Translations under genes and position numbers: made by a program
Assembly (NCBI GenBank): GCA_036511595.1
Contig: DATCBY010000064.1
Location: 1-64,000 of the forward strand
DNA length: 64,000 nucleotides
DNA from: DASZQY01 sp036511595
GTDB lineage: Bacteria; Pseudomonadota; Alphaproteobacteria; Rhizobiales; Kaistiaceae
Direction of reading: 5' to 3'
Shown here: one piece after another, positions 24,195-32,445 of the stretch
Numbering within the stretch: position 1 is the first letter of the stretch
Layout of the letters: each line of letters starts with the position of its first letter
The notes under the pieces: model-generated
Told to the model about the DNA's origin: nothing
Databases searched by the model: none
Seen by the model: only the letters and a program-made list of their open reading frames with translations

Positions 24195-24973
24195 ATTTCG
24201 CCTGAGCGCGGGTTGTCCAGCCAATCGAGGACAACGTCGGCGACCTGCTCCCATCCGGGCATCGAGCAGAGGAAGTGCGAACGATCCGGGAAATACTTCA
24301 GGGCCGTGATGGCGGGCGATGCCGTCTGCTTGGCATAGCAACCGCGCACCGACGTTGCGGTGACCGTCTTGTCATTGCCGCCGGCGGTGTACAGGAGAGG
24401 CACCTTGCGCCGCATCGGGTCGATGGCATTGCCCCTGTTAAGGACTTCGTCGAAGTACAGCTTGCCCGGCGTGGGCGCCACGTATTTGTCGTAGGCGGCG
24501 CGCGCCTCGGCTTCCGGCATTCCGTTCGCGAATGTCGTGAAGAATGTCTGGAACGGCATCGTGTGGACTTTCTTCCACGCGTTCCAGCCAAACAGCACCG
24601 GCAGTGCGCCAAGAACGGGCCCAAGACCCGGCATGACGCCCTTGAACGGCGCCGGGTCGATGGCGACACCGGCGCTGCCGAGGCCGCGGTTCAGCATGAT
24701 TTGCGTGAAAAGGCCGCCGAAGGAGTGCCCGACAATGACCGGCGGGGTTGGTTTTGCGCGAATGATCTTTTCGTAGTGATCGGCGATCTCGTTGATCCCG
24801 ACGTCGCTGAGCGCCGCCGGCGGATTGCGCCTGAGGTCAGCGAGCGTCATGTTTTCGTGCGGCCACGGCGGCGCCTCGACATCGTAGCCACGCGCCTGGA
24901 ACCGGGTGGTGAACTTGTCCCAGGACGCTGGCGTCAGCCACGCACCGTGAATGAATACGACCGGCTTTCCCAT
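24191..24973 (-). CDS. Alpha/beta hydrolase
   Basis: A 260-residue soluble hydrolase of the alpha/beta fold. The start MGKPVVFIHGAWLTPASWDKF carries the oxyanion HG region. The nucleophile is Ser84 in VIVGHSFGG. The acid is probably in LLYTAGGNDKTV and the base His in PDRSHFLC. Similar proteins are annotated as arylesterases or lactonases of the AB hydrolase-6 type; the substrate is unknown. There is no signal peptide. It overlaps the end of pgeF by 4 bases in convergent orientation and is divergent from the lipoprotein gene. Confidence 0.88.
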   Translation of the reverse strand: MGKPVVFIHGAWLTPASWDKFTTRFQARGYDVEAPPWPHENMTLADLRRNPPAALSDVGINEIADHYEKIIRAKPTPPVIVGHSFGGLFTQIMLNRGLGSAGVAIDPAPFKGVMPGLGPVLGALPVLFGWNAWKKVHTMPFQTFFTTFANGMPEAEARAAYDKYVAPTPGKLYFDEVLNRGNAIDPMRRKVPLLYTAGGNDKTVTATSVRGCYAKQTASPAITALKYFPDRSHFLCSMPGWEQVADVVLDWLDNPRSGEI

Positions 24974-25112
24974 TGATTTCGCCCCTCAGGTTGGTCAGCT
25001 GTCAGGTGCAACCTTAGCCGAGCATTGTGCAGCGCGATACGAACGATATGGAATGCGGCGCGGATTGCCGGTACACCAAGCGGGAAACCGTGGCAGCGCA
25101 CGAGACAACCCG

Positions 25113-25637
25113 ATGTATCGCTCGACCAACAGCTTTCTTCGCCTCGCGACGATCTTGCTTGCCACGGTGACGATCGCCGGATGCATGGCGATTCCGGCGC
25201 CGCAGTTTGGGCCGGGTCCGCCGCCGATGCTGACACCGAAGAAGGCGCATACGCTGGGGGCCGCGCCGGTCACCGGGCCTGCCGTCCGCTTCGCCTTCGC
25301 CACGGTGACGGGGGTACCGGCCGAATTGCGTTTCCTGCTCGAGGACGACCTAAAACGCTACGCCACCACGCGCCAGCTGGCGATCGTCCCCATGGGCGAC
25401 CCGACCGCCACCTATCAGGTAAAAGGCTACCTTTCCGCCGTCGGCGGCACGTCCGGCACGCTGCTGGTCTACATCTGGGATGTCGCGAATCTGTCCGGCA
25501 CCCCGCTGCATCGCATCTCCGGCCAGGAGACCGCAGGCGGAAGCGAAGCCGATCCCTGGGCCGGTATCACCTCGGTCGAGATCGACGAGGCCGCGCGCGA
25601 GACCGTCGACAAGTTGGCCGACTGGATCCACGGCTGA
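25113..25637 (+). CDS. Putative lipoprotein
   Basis: A 174-residue lipoprotein. N-terminal SFLRLATILLATVTIAGC is a lipoprotein signal with lipobox TIAGC, so Cys near residue 24 is the lipidation site. The mature protein begins with a Pro-rich stretch (PAPQFGPGPPPML). It then has ELRFLLEDDLKRYATTRQLAIVP and KGYLSAVGGTSGTLLVYIWDV, resembling the LPS-assembly/TolB-like type of lipoprotein domain in Rhizobiales hypothetical lipoproteins. No function is known. The ATG 25113 starts the signal; the frame extends back to 24951. prs lies about 160 bases downstream. Confidence 0.8.
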   Translation: MYRSTNSFLRLATILLATVTIAGCMAIPAPQFGPGPPPMLTPKKAHTLGAAPVTGPAVRFAFATVTGVPAELRFLLEDDLKRYATTRQLAIVPMGDPTATYQVKGYLSAVGGTSGTLLVYIWDVANLSGTPLHRISGQETAGGSEADPWAGITSVEIDEAARETVDKLADWIHG

Positions 25638-25670
25638 CGGCCTGCCGCCGCTCGCCCACGAGCGCGGGCG

Positions 25671-25700
25671 TTGCCAGAGCGGCCTCGGCATTGCTACAAG
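25671..25700 (+). promoter_or_regulatory. Candidate sigma-70 promoter for prs
   Basis: TTGCCA (25671-25676), an 18-base spacer, then TACAAG (25695-25700). The match is moderate to the alphaproteobacterial housekeeping promoter. It lies about 100 bases before the prs start, in the gap after the lipoprotein gene. Confidence 0.4.
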
Positions 25701-25798
25701 GCCGCGGCATCCAGCCGGTCCTTAGCCGGATTCGGAACCGGTTCATCGGGACCGGGTCGCTACGCTCCCCCAGGGGGGCGCCCACTACGGGCCAAGGC

Positions 25799-26731
25799 AT
25801 GAAACTGGTCGCCGGAAATTCCAATCGCGCCCTCGCCGAGGCGATCGCGGCCTATCTGGAGATTCCCCTCGCCAAATGCTCCGTGCGGCGTTTCGCCGAT
25901 CAGGAGATTTTCGTCGAAATCCAGGAAAACGTGCGCGGCGAGGATCTTTTCGTGATCCAGTCGACCAGCTTTCCGGCGAACGACAACCTGATGGAATTGC
26001 TGATCATCATGGATGCGGCGCGGCGCGCCTCCGCCCGGCGCGTCACCGCAGTCATTCCCTACTTCGGCTATGCCCGCCAGGACCGCAAGCCCTCGGCACG
26101 CACTCCGATTTCGGCAAAGCTGGTCGCCAACCTCATCACCCGCGCCGGCGCCGACCGTGTTCTGACGCTCGATCTCCACGCCGGGCAGATCCAGGGCTTT
26201 TTCGATATCCCGACCGACAATCTTTATTCCGTGCCGGTGATGACCCGCGACATCAAGGCTCACCACGACATCTCCAACATTACCGTCGTCTCACCCGATG
26301 TCGGCGGCGTCGTTCGCGCCCGCGCGCTCGCCAAGCGCATCGATGCGGCGCTCGCCATCGTCGACAAGCGGCGTGAGCGGCCCGGTGAATCGGAAGTGAT
26401 GAACATTATCGGCAACGTCGCCGGCCGGCGCTGCATCCTGTTCGACGACATCGTCGATTCGGGCGGCACGCTGTGCAACGCTGCCGAAGCACTGATGAGC
26501 GCGGGCGCGGCTTCGGTGCTGGCTTACATCACCCACGGCGTGCTGTCCGGCGGTGCGGTCGCGCGCATCACCGCATCCAGGATCGAGGAACTTGTAATCA
26601 CCGACTCGATCCAGCCGACCGAGGCGATTCTCGCCGCCCCGAACATCCGCGTCTGCCCTATCGCTCCGCTGATCGGCGAAGCCATTACGCGGACCGCGAG
26701 CGAGAAATCGGTGTCGAGTTTGTTCGACTGA
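25799..26731 (+). CDS. prs: Ribose-phosphate pyrophosphokinase
   Basis: Makes PRPP from ribose 5-phosphate and ATP for purine, pyrimidine, histidine and NAD synthesis. It has 310 residues (typical 310-320). Seen: LVAGNSNRALAEAIA, the RRFADQEIFVEIQENVRGED segment, flexible loop YARQDRKPSARTPISAKLVA, the LTLDLHAGQIQGFFDIPTDNL segment, and the PRPP-binding loop CILFDDIVDSGGTLCNAA. It ends with SVSSLFD, as is normal. The lead gene of its unit; apt, which uses PRPP, lies 5 kb downstream. Confidence 0.96.
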   Translation: MKLVAGNSNRALAEAIAAYLEIPLAKCSVRRFADQEIFVEIQENVRGEDLFVIQSTSFPANDNLMELLIIMDAARRASARRVTAVIPYFGYARQDRKPSARTPISAKLVANLITRAGADRVLTLDLHAGQIQGFFDIPTDNLYSVPVMTRDIKAHHDISNITVVSPDVGGVVRARALAKRIDAALAIVDKRRERPGESEVMNIIGNVAGRRCILFDDIVDSGGTLCNAAEALMSAGAASVLAYITHGVLSGGAVARITASRIEELVITDSIQPTEAILAAPNIRVCPIAPLIGEAITRTASEKSVSSLFD

Positions 26732-26771
26732 AACCCCGCCGGGCCACGTGACCGCAGCTCGGCGGTAATTC

Positions 26772-27056
26772 TCAGTACTTCTTTGGATGCATCGGATGCA
26801 TCGGCATCATCGACGGGCGCTTCGGGTAGGTCCAATGGCAAACCGTCCCGACGGCGACCTTGCGGTGAGGGCGCCACTCGTATTTGGTCCGGCACACCTG
26901 AATGGCGCGGCGGCCATTGTGCCACATCGAATGGCTGACGTTCGGACCGAAGGTGAAGGACAGGCTTGCCGCCGAGGCGGGCGCGGAAAGCGAAACGGAA
27001 CTGACGACTGCCAAGGCCACTGCGGCCAAGCCTCCGCTCAGAGTCTTGCTAAGCAT
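26772..27056 (-). CDS. Small secreted protein with Met/His/Pro-rich tail
   Basis: A 94-residue exported protein. Signal peptide at 1-29 (LAAVALAVVSSVSLSAPASA). The mature part has SFTFGPNVSHSMWHNGRRAIQVCRTKYEW with two cysteines (VCRTKY, TVCHWTY) and ends MMPMHPMHPKKY, a tail that could bind metal. Similar short secreted proteins are common in Rhizobiales and have no assigned function. It is divergent from rplY across 218 bases and converges with prs. Confidence 0.65.
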   Translation of the reverse strand: MLSKTLSGGLAAVALAVVSSVSLSAPASAASLSFTFGPNVSHSMWHNGRRAIQVCRTKYEWRPHRKVAVGTVCHWTYPKRPSMMPMHPMHPKKY

Positions 27057-27182
27057 GGGATTACTCCAGGTTCAGAGGGAATAGTGCGCGACGTGGAGCA
27101 GCAACGGCTCGCTCGCCGATAGGTTCCGACATTTCGCCCTTGGCAGCGACCGATCCCATCGCCCCGGCGCCAGGGCTTCGTC

Positions 27183-27211
27183 TTGCCCTTGCGCGCCGCT
27201 TCCCCTATAAG
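27183..27211 (+). promoter_or_regulatory. Candidate sigma-70 promoter for rplY
   Basis: TTGCCC (27183-27188), a 17-base spacer, then TATAAG (27206-27211). Spacing and hexamers suit the housekeeping sigma factor. It lies 64 bases before the rplY start. The AAGGAG ribosome-binding site lies 8 bases before the ATG. Confidence 0.55.
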
Positions 27212-27274
27212 CCCGCCACCCGCGCCGACACCCCTGGAGGCACGCGGCACTAACCATATTCAAGGAGTTGTCCG

Positions 27275-28057
27275 ATGGGCCAGACATACGAGCTCTCGGC
27301 GACGGTTCGCGAGAAGGTAGGCAAGGGGGCCGCCCGCTCGGTTCGTCGTCAAGGCATGATTCCCGCCGTCATCTATGGCGGCAACCAAGCCCCGCAGTCG
27401 ATCAATCTTTCGCAGCGTGACATCACGTTCAAGATTCACGGCGGCGGATTCTATACGACCGTGGCGACGATAGACGTCGACGGGAAGAAGACGCGCGTAT
27501 TGCCGCGCGATTTCCAGATCGACCCGATGACCGAGAAGCCAATGCACGTCGACTTCATGCGTGTTACCGCCGGTTCGACCGTCACTATTGAGGTTCCTGT
27601 ACAGTTCATCAATGAGAGCGCCGCCCCCGGCATTCGCCGCGGTGGTGTGCTCAATATCGTGCGCCACCGCATTGCGCTGGTTGTGCCGGTCGATGCCATC
27701 CCTGAAAAAATTGTCGCCGACCTGACCGGCCTCGACATCACCGACTCGCTGCACATTTCGAAGATCACGCTGCCCGAGGGCACGCGACCGACCATTCGTG
27801 ACCGCGACTTCACCGTCGCCACGATCGCGGCGCCGGCGGCCGTGAAGGAAGAAATGAAAGCCGCCGCCGAAGCCGCCGCAGCCGCCAAGGCCGCCGCAGC
27901 CGCAGCTCTCGAGGCCGGCACCGAGGAAGGCGCGGAAGGTGCCGCCCCTGGCGCGGCTCCCGCCGAAGGTGCGGCCGCCGGTGGCGATGCCAAGCCGGCC
28001 GCCGGCGCGGCACCGGCCGCAGGCGCCAAGGGTGGTGCGTCCGGCGGAAAGAAGTAG
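27275..28057 (+). CDS. rplY: 50S ribosomal protein L25 (Ctc form)
   Basis: Ribosomal protein that binds 5S rRNA, long form with a C-terminal domain (general stress protein Ctc). Residues 1-95 form the L25 core (ELSATVREKVGKGAARSVRRQGMIPAVIYGG); about 100-190 form the beta-rich Ctc domain (IEVPVQFINESAAPG, SLHISKITLPEG). The last 70 residues are an Ala/Gly/Pro/Lys-rich disordered tail (AEAAAAAKAAAAAALEAG), giving 260 residues in all against about 200 in many Ctc proteins. pth follows after 39 bases, the conserved rplY-pth-ychF order. ATG 27275 has a strong AAGGAG site. Confidence 0.95.
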   Translation: MGQTYELSATVREKVGKGAARSVRRQGMIPAVIYGGNQAPQSINLSQRDITFKIHGGGFYTTVATIDVDGKKTRVLPRDFQIDPMTEKPMHVDFMRVTAGSTVTIEVPVQFINESAAPGIRRGGVLNIVRHRIALVVPVDAIPEKIVADLTGLDITDSLHISKITLPEGTRPTIRDRDFTVATIAAPAAVKEEMKAAAEAAAAAKAAAAAALEAGTEEGAEGAAPGAAPAEGAAAGGDAKPAAGAAPAAGAKGGASGGKK

Positions 28058-28073
28058 GGGTAACGCCCCGGCT

Positions 28074-28088
28074 TCTCCCCAGGGGAGA
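28074..28088 (+). promoter_or_regulatory. Intercistronic hairpin over the pth ribosome-binding site
   Basis: TCTCC-CCAGG-GGAGA (a 5-base stem that could extend to TCTCCCC/GGGGAGA) includes the GGAGA that lies 8 bases before the pth ATG. If folded, it would hide the ribosome-binding site. It is a small structure, and its effect is untested. Confidence 0.35.
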
Positions 28089-28096
28089 CGGGTCAG

Positions 28097-28792
28097 ATGC
28101 TGCTCATCGTCGGTCTCGGCAACCCCGGACCGGACTACGCCAGGAACCGCCACAACGTCGGCTTCATTGCCGTCGACGCGATACAACGCCGCCACGGCTT
28201 CCCGTCGTGGCGACGGCGTTTCCAGGGAGATGCCGCCGAGAGCACCCTCGCCGGCGAGAAGGTCCTTCTCCTCAAGCCGCAGACATTCATGAACGAGTCG
28301 GGCCGTTCGGTGCAGGAAGCGGCGCACTTCTACAAGATCGACCCGAAGGACATCCTGGTCATCCACGACGAGGTTGACCTGCCGCCGGGCAAGACGCGCA
28401 TGAAGATTGGCGGCGCCGCCGCCGGGCACAATGGCCTCCGCTCGATCGATGCGTCCATCGGCGACGGCTATCGGCGGCTGCGCATCGGCATCGGCCATCC
28501 CGGCGTCAAGGCCGCCGTTCCCCACTACGTGCTGCATGATTTTCCCAAGGAAGACGCCGAATGGCTGGTGCCGCTGATCGACACGATCGCGGACAACGCC
28601 GCGCTGCTCGCCGAAGGCAAGGACAACACATTCGCCAACCGGCTGCACGCGGCGGGCAATTCGGCCGCCGACATGCCCGACCCACCCAAAGGCACGCCCG
28701 TTGCGATGCCGGCGAAGATAGCCCCCGTATCGCCCGAACCGGACAAACGCCATGGTCCGTTCGCGGGGCTTAAAAAGCTGTTCGGTGGCTGA
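28097..28792 (+). CDS. pth: Peptidyl-tRNA hydrolase
   Basis: Releases peptides from peptidyl-tRNA that drops off the ribosome. It has 231 residues; the catalytic core is about 190 (family 185-200), followed by a 40-residue Pro-rich tail. Active-site segments: LGNPGPDYARNRHNVGF with the Asn and catalytic His, LLLKPQTFMNESGRSV, VIHDEVDLPPGKTRMKIGGAAAGHNGLRSI with the Asp. Follows rplY by 39 bases with overlapping hairpin. The tail GLKKLFGG is short and basic, seen in other Rhizobiales Pth proteins. Confidence 0.95.
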   Translation: MLLIVGLGNPGPDYARNRHNVGFIAVDAIQRRHGFPSWRRRFQGDAAESTLAGEKVLLLKPQTFMNESGRSVQEAAHFYKIDPKDILVIHDEVDLPPGKTRMKIGGAAAGHNGLRSIDASIGDGYRRLRIGIGHPGVKAAVPHYVLHDFPKEDAEWLVPLIDTIADNAALLAEGKDNTFANRLHAAGNSAADMPDPPKGTPVAMPAKIAPVSPEPDKRHGPFAGLKKLFGG

Positions 28793-28822
28793 CGCGGCGG
28801 CGACGTAACCGGAGACAAGCCG

Positions 28823-29329
28823 ATGCGCCGCAGTTCGGCCGCTTTGGGAAGCGCTGCTTTCTTCATTCTCACACCCGGAACGGTCGCGGGCGCACTTCCG
28901 CTGTGGATCTCCGGCGCCCAGCTCCCCATGCCGTTCCACGGCTATCAGGCCGTCCAGGCTCTGGGAGCGATACTGATTGCCGGCGGAGTTGTATCGCTAG
29001 CCGTGTCCTTCGTGCGTTTTGTCCGGGAGGGTCGGGGCACACCGGCGCCCATCGCGCCGACGGCTTCTCTTGTCGTCGGCGGACAGTACCGCCATGTCCG
29101 CAACCCCATGTACGTCGCGGTGCTCTGTATCATCCTCGGGCAGGCGCTTTTCTTCGTCAGCGTCGGGGTCCTCGCGTACGCGGCCCTCGTCCTCGCCGCG
29201 GTTCATACATTCGTGGTGCTCTATGAGGAACCGACGCTCCGCGAGACCTACGGTGCGCAATACGAGACCTATGTGCGTAGCGTGCCGCGCTGGATTCCCC
29301 GGGTAACGCCGTGGCATCCCGCGCCTTGA
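28823..29329 (+). CDS. Isoprenylcysteine carboxyl methyltransferase-like membrane protein
   Basis: A 168-residue integral membrane protein of the ICMT/PEMT-like methyltransferase group. Four hydrophobic segments are visible, and the SAM-binding half has VVGGQYRHVRNPMYVAVLCIILGQAL, the family motif, followed by a YEEPTLRETYGAQYETYVRSVPRWIPR end motif. Probably methylates a small molecule or lipid at the inner membrane; the substrate is unknown. It follows pth by about 30 bases on the same strand and precedes ychF. Confidence 0.85.
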   Translation: MRRSSAALGSAAFFILTPGTVAGALPLWISGAQLPMPFHGYQAVQALGAILIAGGVVSLAVSFVRFVREGRGTPAPIAPTASLVVGGQYRHVRNPMYVAVLCIILGQALFFVSVGVLAYAALVLAAVHTFVVLYEEPTLRETYGAQYETYVRSVPRWIPRVTPWHPAP

Positions 29330-29390
29330 CACACGCGCCGAAACCATCATCTTCCGCCCGCTCTTCCGTCCCCCGAAATAGTTGACGCCA

Positions 29391-30488
29391 ATGGGTTTTC
29401 GCTGCGGCATCGTCGGCCTACCGAACGTAGGCAAGTCGACGCTCTTCAACGCGCTGACCCGGACCGCCCTGGCGCAGGCGGCGAACTATCCCTTCTGCAC
29501 GATCGAGCCGAATACCGGCGAGGTAGCGGTGCCGGATTCCCGCCTCGACGCGCTGGCAGCGATTGGCAAGTCGGCGCAGATCGTGCCGACGCGCATCTCG
29601 TTCGTCGACATCGCCGGCCTCGTGCGCGGCGCCTCCAAGGGCGAAGGTCTCGGCAACCAGTTCCTCGCCAACATCCGCGAGGTTGACGCCAACATTCACG
29701 TGCTGCGCTGCTTCGAGGGAACGGATGTGACGCACGTCGAGGGTCGCGTTGACCCGGTCGCCGACGCCGACACGGTCAACACCGAACTGATGCTGGCCGA
29801 CCTCGCCAGCCTCGAGCGACGCGTGACGCCGCTGCGCAAGAAGGCCCAGGCCGGCGACAAGGAAGCCAAGGCCGAGGTGGCGCTGATGGACGCGGCGCTC
29901 GCCCTCCTCTCCGCCGGCAAACCGGCGCGGCTGGTCGTGGTGCCGAAGGGCGAGGACGCCGCCTTCCGGGGGCTGAACCTGCTGACGGCGAAGCCGATCC
30001 TCTACGTCGCCAACGTCGACGAGGCCTCTGCCGCATTGGGCAACAGGCACTCCGAGGCGGCGGCAAAGATGGCGTCAAGCGAAGGCGCCGGCTTCGTCGT
30101 GATCTCGGCGGCGATCGAGGCCGAGATCGCGCAGCTTCCCGACGCCGAGCAGAAGGAATTCCTGGCCACCATCGGCCTCGACGAAGCTGGCCTCGACCGG
30201 CTCATCCGTGCCGGCTACGCCCTCCTCGGCCTGATCACGTTTTTCACCGTCGGCCCAAAGGAAGCCCGCGCCTGGACCGTCCCGCGGGGCGCGCGGGCCC
30301 CGCAGGCCGCCGGCACGATCCATACCGACTTCGAGAAGGGCTTTATCCGCGCCCAGACCATCGCCTACGACGATTACATCCGGCTGGGCGGCGAGCAAGG
30401 CGCCAAGGACGCCGGCAAGGCGCGCGACGAAGGCAAGGAATATGTTGTCGCCGACGGCGACGTGATGCTGTTCAAGTTCAACGTCTAG
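29391..30488 (+). CDS. ychF: Redox-regulated ATPase YchF
   Basis: Obg-related P-loop ATPase that binds the ribosome, with preference for ATP over GTP. It has 365 residues (typical 360-365). P loop GIVGLPNVGKSTLFNALT lies near 6-23; the switch region NYPFCTIEPNTGEVAVPD follows, then DIAGLVRGASKGEGLGNQFL and the TGS domain at the end (TDFEKGFIRAQTIAYDDY, KEYVVADGDVMLFKFNV). The ATG 29391 was chosen; a TTG at 29382 would add three residues. TTGACA at 29326 overlaps the stop of the preceding gene and may be the -35 of its promoter. Confidence 0.96.
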   Translation: MGFRCGIVGLPNVGKSTLFNALTRTALAQAANYPFCTIEPNTGEVAVPDSRLDALAAIGKSAQIVPTRISFVDIAGLVRGASKGEGLGNQFLANIREVDANIHVLRCFEGTDVTHVEGRVDPVADADTVNTELMLADLASLERRVTPLRKKAQAGDKEAKAEVALMDAALALLSAGKPARLVVVPKGEDAAFRGLNLLTAKPILYVANVDEASAALGNRHSEAAAKMASSEGAGFVVISAAIEAEIAQLPDAEQKEFLATIGLDEAGLDRLIRAGYALLGLITFFTVGPKEARAWTVPRGARAPQAAGTIHTDFEKGFIRAQTIAYDDYIRLGGEQGAKDAGKARDEGKEYVVADGDVMLFKFNV

Positions 30489-30536
30489 TGAGCCCGGTCG
30501 CAGAACGCGACTGGCCGCCCTCATATCTCCGCCTAT

Positions 30537-30542
30537 ATAATA
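30537..30542 (+). promoter_or_regulatory. Candidate -10 element for the small secreted protein
   Basis: A perfect TATAAT hexamer lies 39 bases before the ATG at 30582 in otherwise GC-rich DNA. The region 17-19 bases upstream (CTGGCC) is a poor -35. It is a likely promoter -10 for the secreted protein gene that follows, giving a leader of about 33 bases. Confidence 0.45.
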
Positions 30543-30581
30543 GACAGGCGCGAGTGTCGTGGAACGGCAGCGGAGGCAACA

Positions 30582-30938
30582 ATGAAAAAGGCATATTCGA
30601 TGGTCGCCCTCTTGGCGGCAGCAGTGGTTGCTGCGAGCCAGACGGCAATTGCCGCCCAGTCATGGCAAAACGGAGTCTCGCAGGGTCCCCCGGACACCAC
30701 CGGCCGGCTTGAACTTGGCATTGATGTCTCGAATGCCGGCAACGGACCGGAGGGGGCGAAAGAATTTCTGCACAGGCTCAGCCCCGAACGCCAGCGCGGG
30801 CTGGTCAATGGCTGCCGGGCAATGCTCAACAATCCGTATTTCGCGCCGCAGAACCTGATCATGTTCTGTCAGAACTTGGTCAGTGTGACGCAGAACTTCC
30901 CGAAGGTACCGCCGCCGATTTCAAGGAAGGGCGGCTAG
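30582..30938 (+). CDS. Small secreted protein of unknown function
   Basis: A 118-residue exported protein. Signal peptide at 1-25 (MVALLAAAVVAASQTAIAA). The mature part contains GRLELGIDVSNAGNGPEGAKEFLHRLSPERQRGLVNGCRAM, NPYFAPQNLIMFCQNLVS with two cysteines, and a Pro-rich end. No family is recognised. GGAGG lies 7 bases before the ATG and a TATAAT lies just upstream, so it is likely transcribed by itself. It converges with the GST gene. Confidence 0.65.
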   Translation: MKKAYSMVALLAAAVVAASQTAIAAQSWQNGVSQGPPDTTGRLELGIDVSNAGNGPEGAKEFLHRLSPERQRGLVNGCRAMLNNPYFAPQNLIMFCQNLVSVTQNFPKVPPPISRKGG

Positions 30939-30964
30939 CAGGACGCGACGTTGCGGACGGAGCC

Positions 30965-31630
30965 TCAGTCGGTGGCCGGCTCCGGCGGTGGCTCCCTGCG
31001 GGCTTGGTCTTCCCAAATGCGGAAGTCTGGATCGGTCAGCACCGCCTCCATGTAGGCGGCGCCCGTGGCGCCAAGTTTGACCCCGTAGGTGCGGAAGCGG
31101 GTGACCACGGGCGCGTACATGGCATCTGCCACCGTCCAGTGGCCGAACAGAAATGGGCCGCCGGCGCTTTTGCCCCAGCGCTCGCGCGCGTCACGCCACA
31201 TCTTTTCAATCCGCGCGATGTCGGCATTGGCCTGCGGGTTGTCGGGATTGCGCAGACGCTCGAGTAGCGCCATCGACAGGTATTCGCGCAACGGCCGGAA
31301 GCCGGAATGCATCTCGGCCGAGATCGATCGGGCAAAGGCGCGCGCCGCAGGCTCCTGCGGCCATAGTCGCGCCGCCGGAAAAGTCTCGGCAAGATATTCG
31401 CCTATGGCAAGCGAATCCCACACCTTGATCTCCCTGCCCTCGCGCTTGTGGATAAGGAAGGGCACCTTGCCGGTCGGCGAAAGCTGGCTAAGCGTCGCCT
31501 TGCCTTCGCGCGTACGATAGCGCACCAGCGTCTCGTCGAAGGACACGCCGCTCTTCTTCATCGGCAGCCAGCCGCGCATCGACCATGACGAAAGCGTGCG
31601 GTAGCCGATGTAGATGTGAAAGTCTGCCAT
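30965..31630 (-). CDS. Glutathione S-transferase family protein
   Basis: A 221-residue GST. The N-terminal thioredoxin-like domain begins MADFHIYIGYRTLSSWSMRGWLPMKKSGVSF and has SPTGKVPFLIHK and the glutathione-contacting KVWDSLAIGEYLAETFP. The helical C-terminal domain includes RSISAEMHSGFRPLREYL and FLFGHWTVADAMYAPVVTRF. It resembles the YfcF/maleylacetoacetate-isomerase-like group; the substrate is unknown. The ATG 31630 is 7 bases downstream of the apt stop, so it is in one operon with apt. Confidence 0.9.
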   Translation of the reverse strand: MADFHIYIGYRTLSSWSMRGWLPMKKSGVSFDETLVRYRTREGKATLSQLSPTGKVPFLIHKREGREIKVWDSLAIGEYLAETFPAARLWPQEPAARAFARSISAEMHSGFRPLREYLSMALLERLRNPDNPQANADIARIEKMWRDARERWGKSAGGPFLFGHWTVADAMYAPVVTRFRTYGVKLGATGAAYMEAVLTDPDFRIWEDQARREPPPEPATD

Positions 31631-31637
31631 GCGAGAT

Positions 31638-32174
31638 TCAGTGTCCTTCAAAACTGACGAGCGTGTGCACTTTGACGTGCATCGCCGCGACGCGATGAGC
31701 ACCGCCGAGTTCGGGCAGATCGACGATGAAGCTGGCGGCGACAATCACCCCGCCGGTGCGGCGGATGAGCTCGACGGCTGCAGCCGCCGTCCCGCCAGTG
31801 GCGATGAGGTCGTCAATGAGAAGGACGCGCGCGCCCTGTGCAATCGCGTCGGCGTGAATCTCAATGATACCGACGCCGTACTCCAGGCTGTATTCCTGCC
31901 CGATCGTGCGCGACGGCAGCTTGCCCTTCTTGCGGATGGGAATGAAGCCGCGGCCGAGCGCATTGGCGACGGCGCCACCCAGGATAAAACCGCGCGCTTC
32001 GATGCCGGCTACGCAATCGACGCCCGCGTCGGCGAACGGTCGCGCCAGCCCGTCGACGGCGGCGCGCAAACCGGCCGGATCGGCGATCAGGGTCGTAATA
32101 TCGCGGAAAAGAATGCCGGCTTTCGGATAGTCGGGGATCGTCCTGATCAGCGACTTGATGTCGACCCCGGCCAT
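31638..32174 (-). CDS. apt: Adenine phosphoribosyltransferase
   Basis: Salvages adenine to AMP with PRPP. It has 178 residues (typical 170-180). Seen: SLIRTIPDYPKAGILFRDITTLIADP at the start, the adenine-side segment VAGIEARGFILGGAVANALG, FIPIRKKGKLP, YSLEYGVGIIEIH and the PRPP loop VLLIDDLIATGGTAAAAVELI. All active-site segments are intact. It lies 7 bases upstream of the GST gene and 271 bases from the divergent small secreted protein gene. The bc1 operon lies nearby, as in several Rhizobiales. Confidence 0.95.
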   Translation of the reverse strand: MAGVDIKSLIRTIPDYPKAGILFRDITTLIADPAGLRAAVDGLARPFADAGVDCVAGIEARGFILGGAVANALGRGFIPIRKKGKLPSRTIGQEYSLEYGVGIIEIHADAIAQGARVLLIDDLIATGGTAAAAVELIRRTGGVIVAASFIVDLPELGGAHRVAAMHVKVHTLVSFEGH

Positions 32175-32445
32175 GGGTTTCCCGGAATTTTGCGGGCGCT
32201 CGGCGGGGCGCCGCCGTCACCCATCCCGCTCATAGCAAACGCGAGGGGCCTCCGCCACACCGCTGGCCCCACGGCCACGCTTTCTCGGCCCCGGGACGGT
32301 CGACTTGATAAGCCAGCGTTGCTCAACCGACGCAGCGTTACCTTAAGTTTCATCTTGGCAATTGAGGCGGTTTGCGGGCAATCCGCCGCATCGTAAACGA
32401 AGTGTTAGATGCGGTCGGAGGAGGCTCTCTGATCGGGGTATTGTC

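Noticed and set aside
27260..28939. A 559-codon open frame on the minus strand
   Set aside because: It is antisense to rplY and pth, both clear families. It is a shadow of their codon bias.
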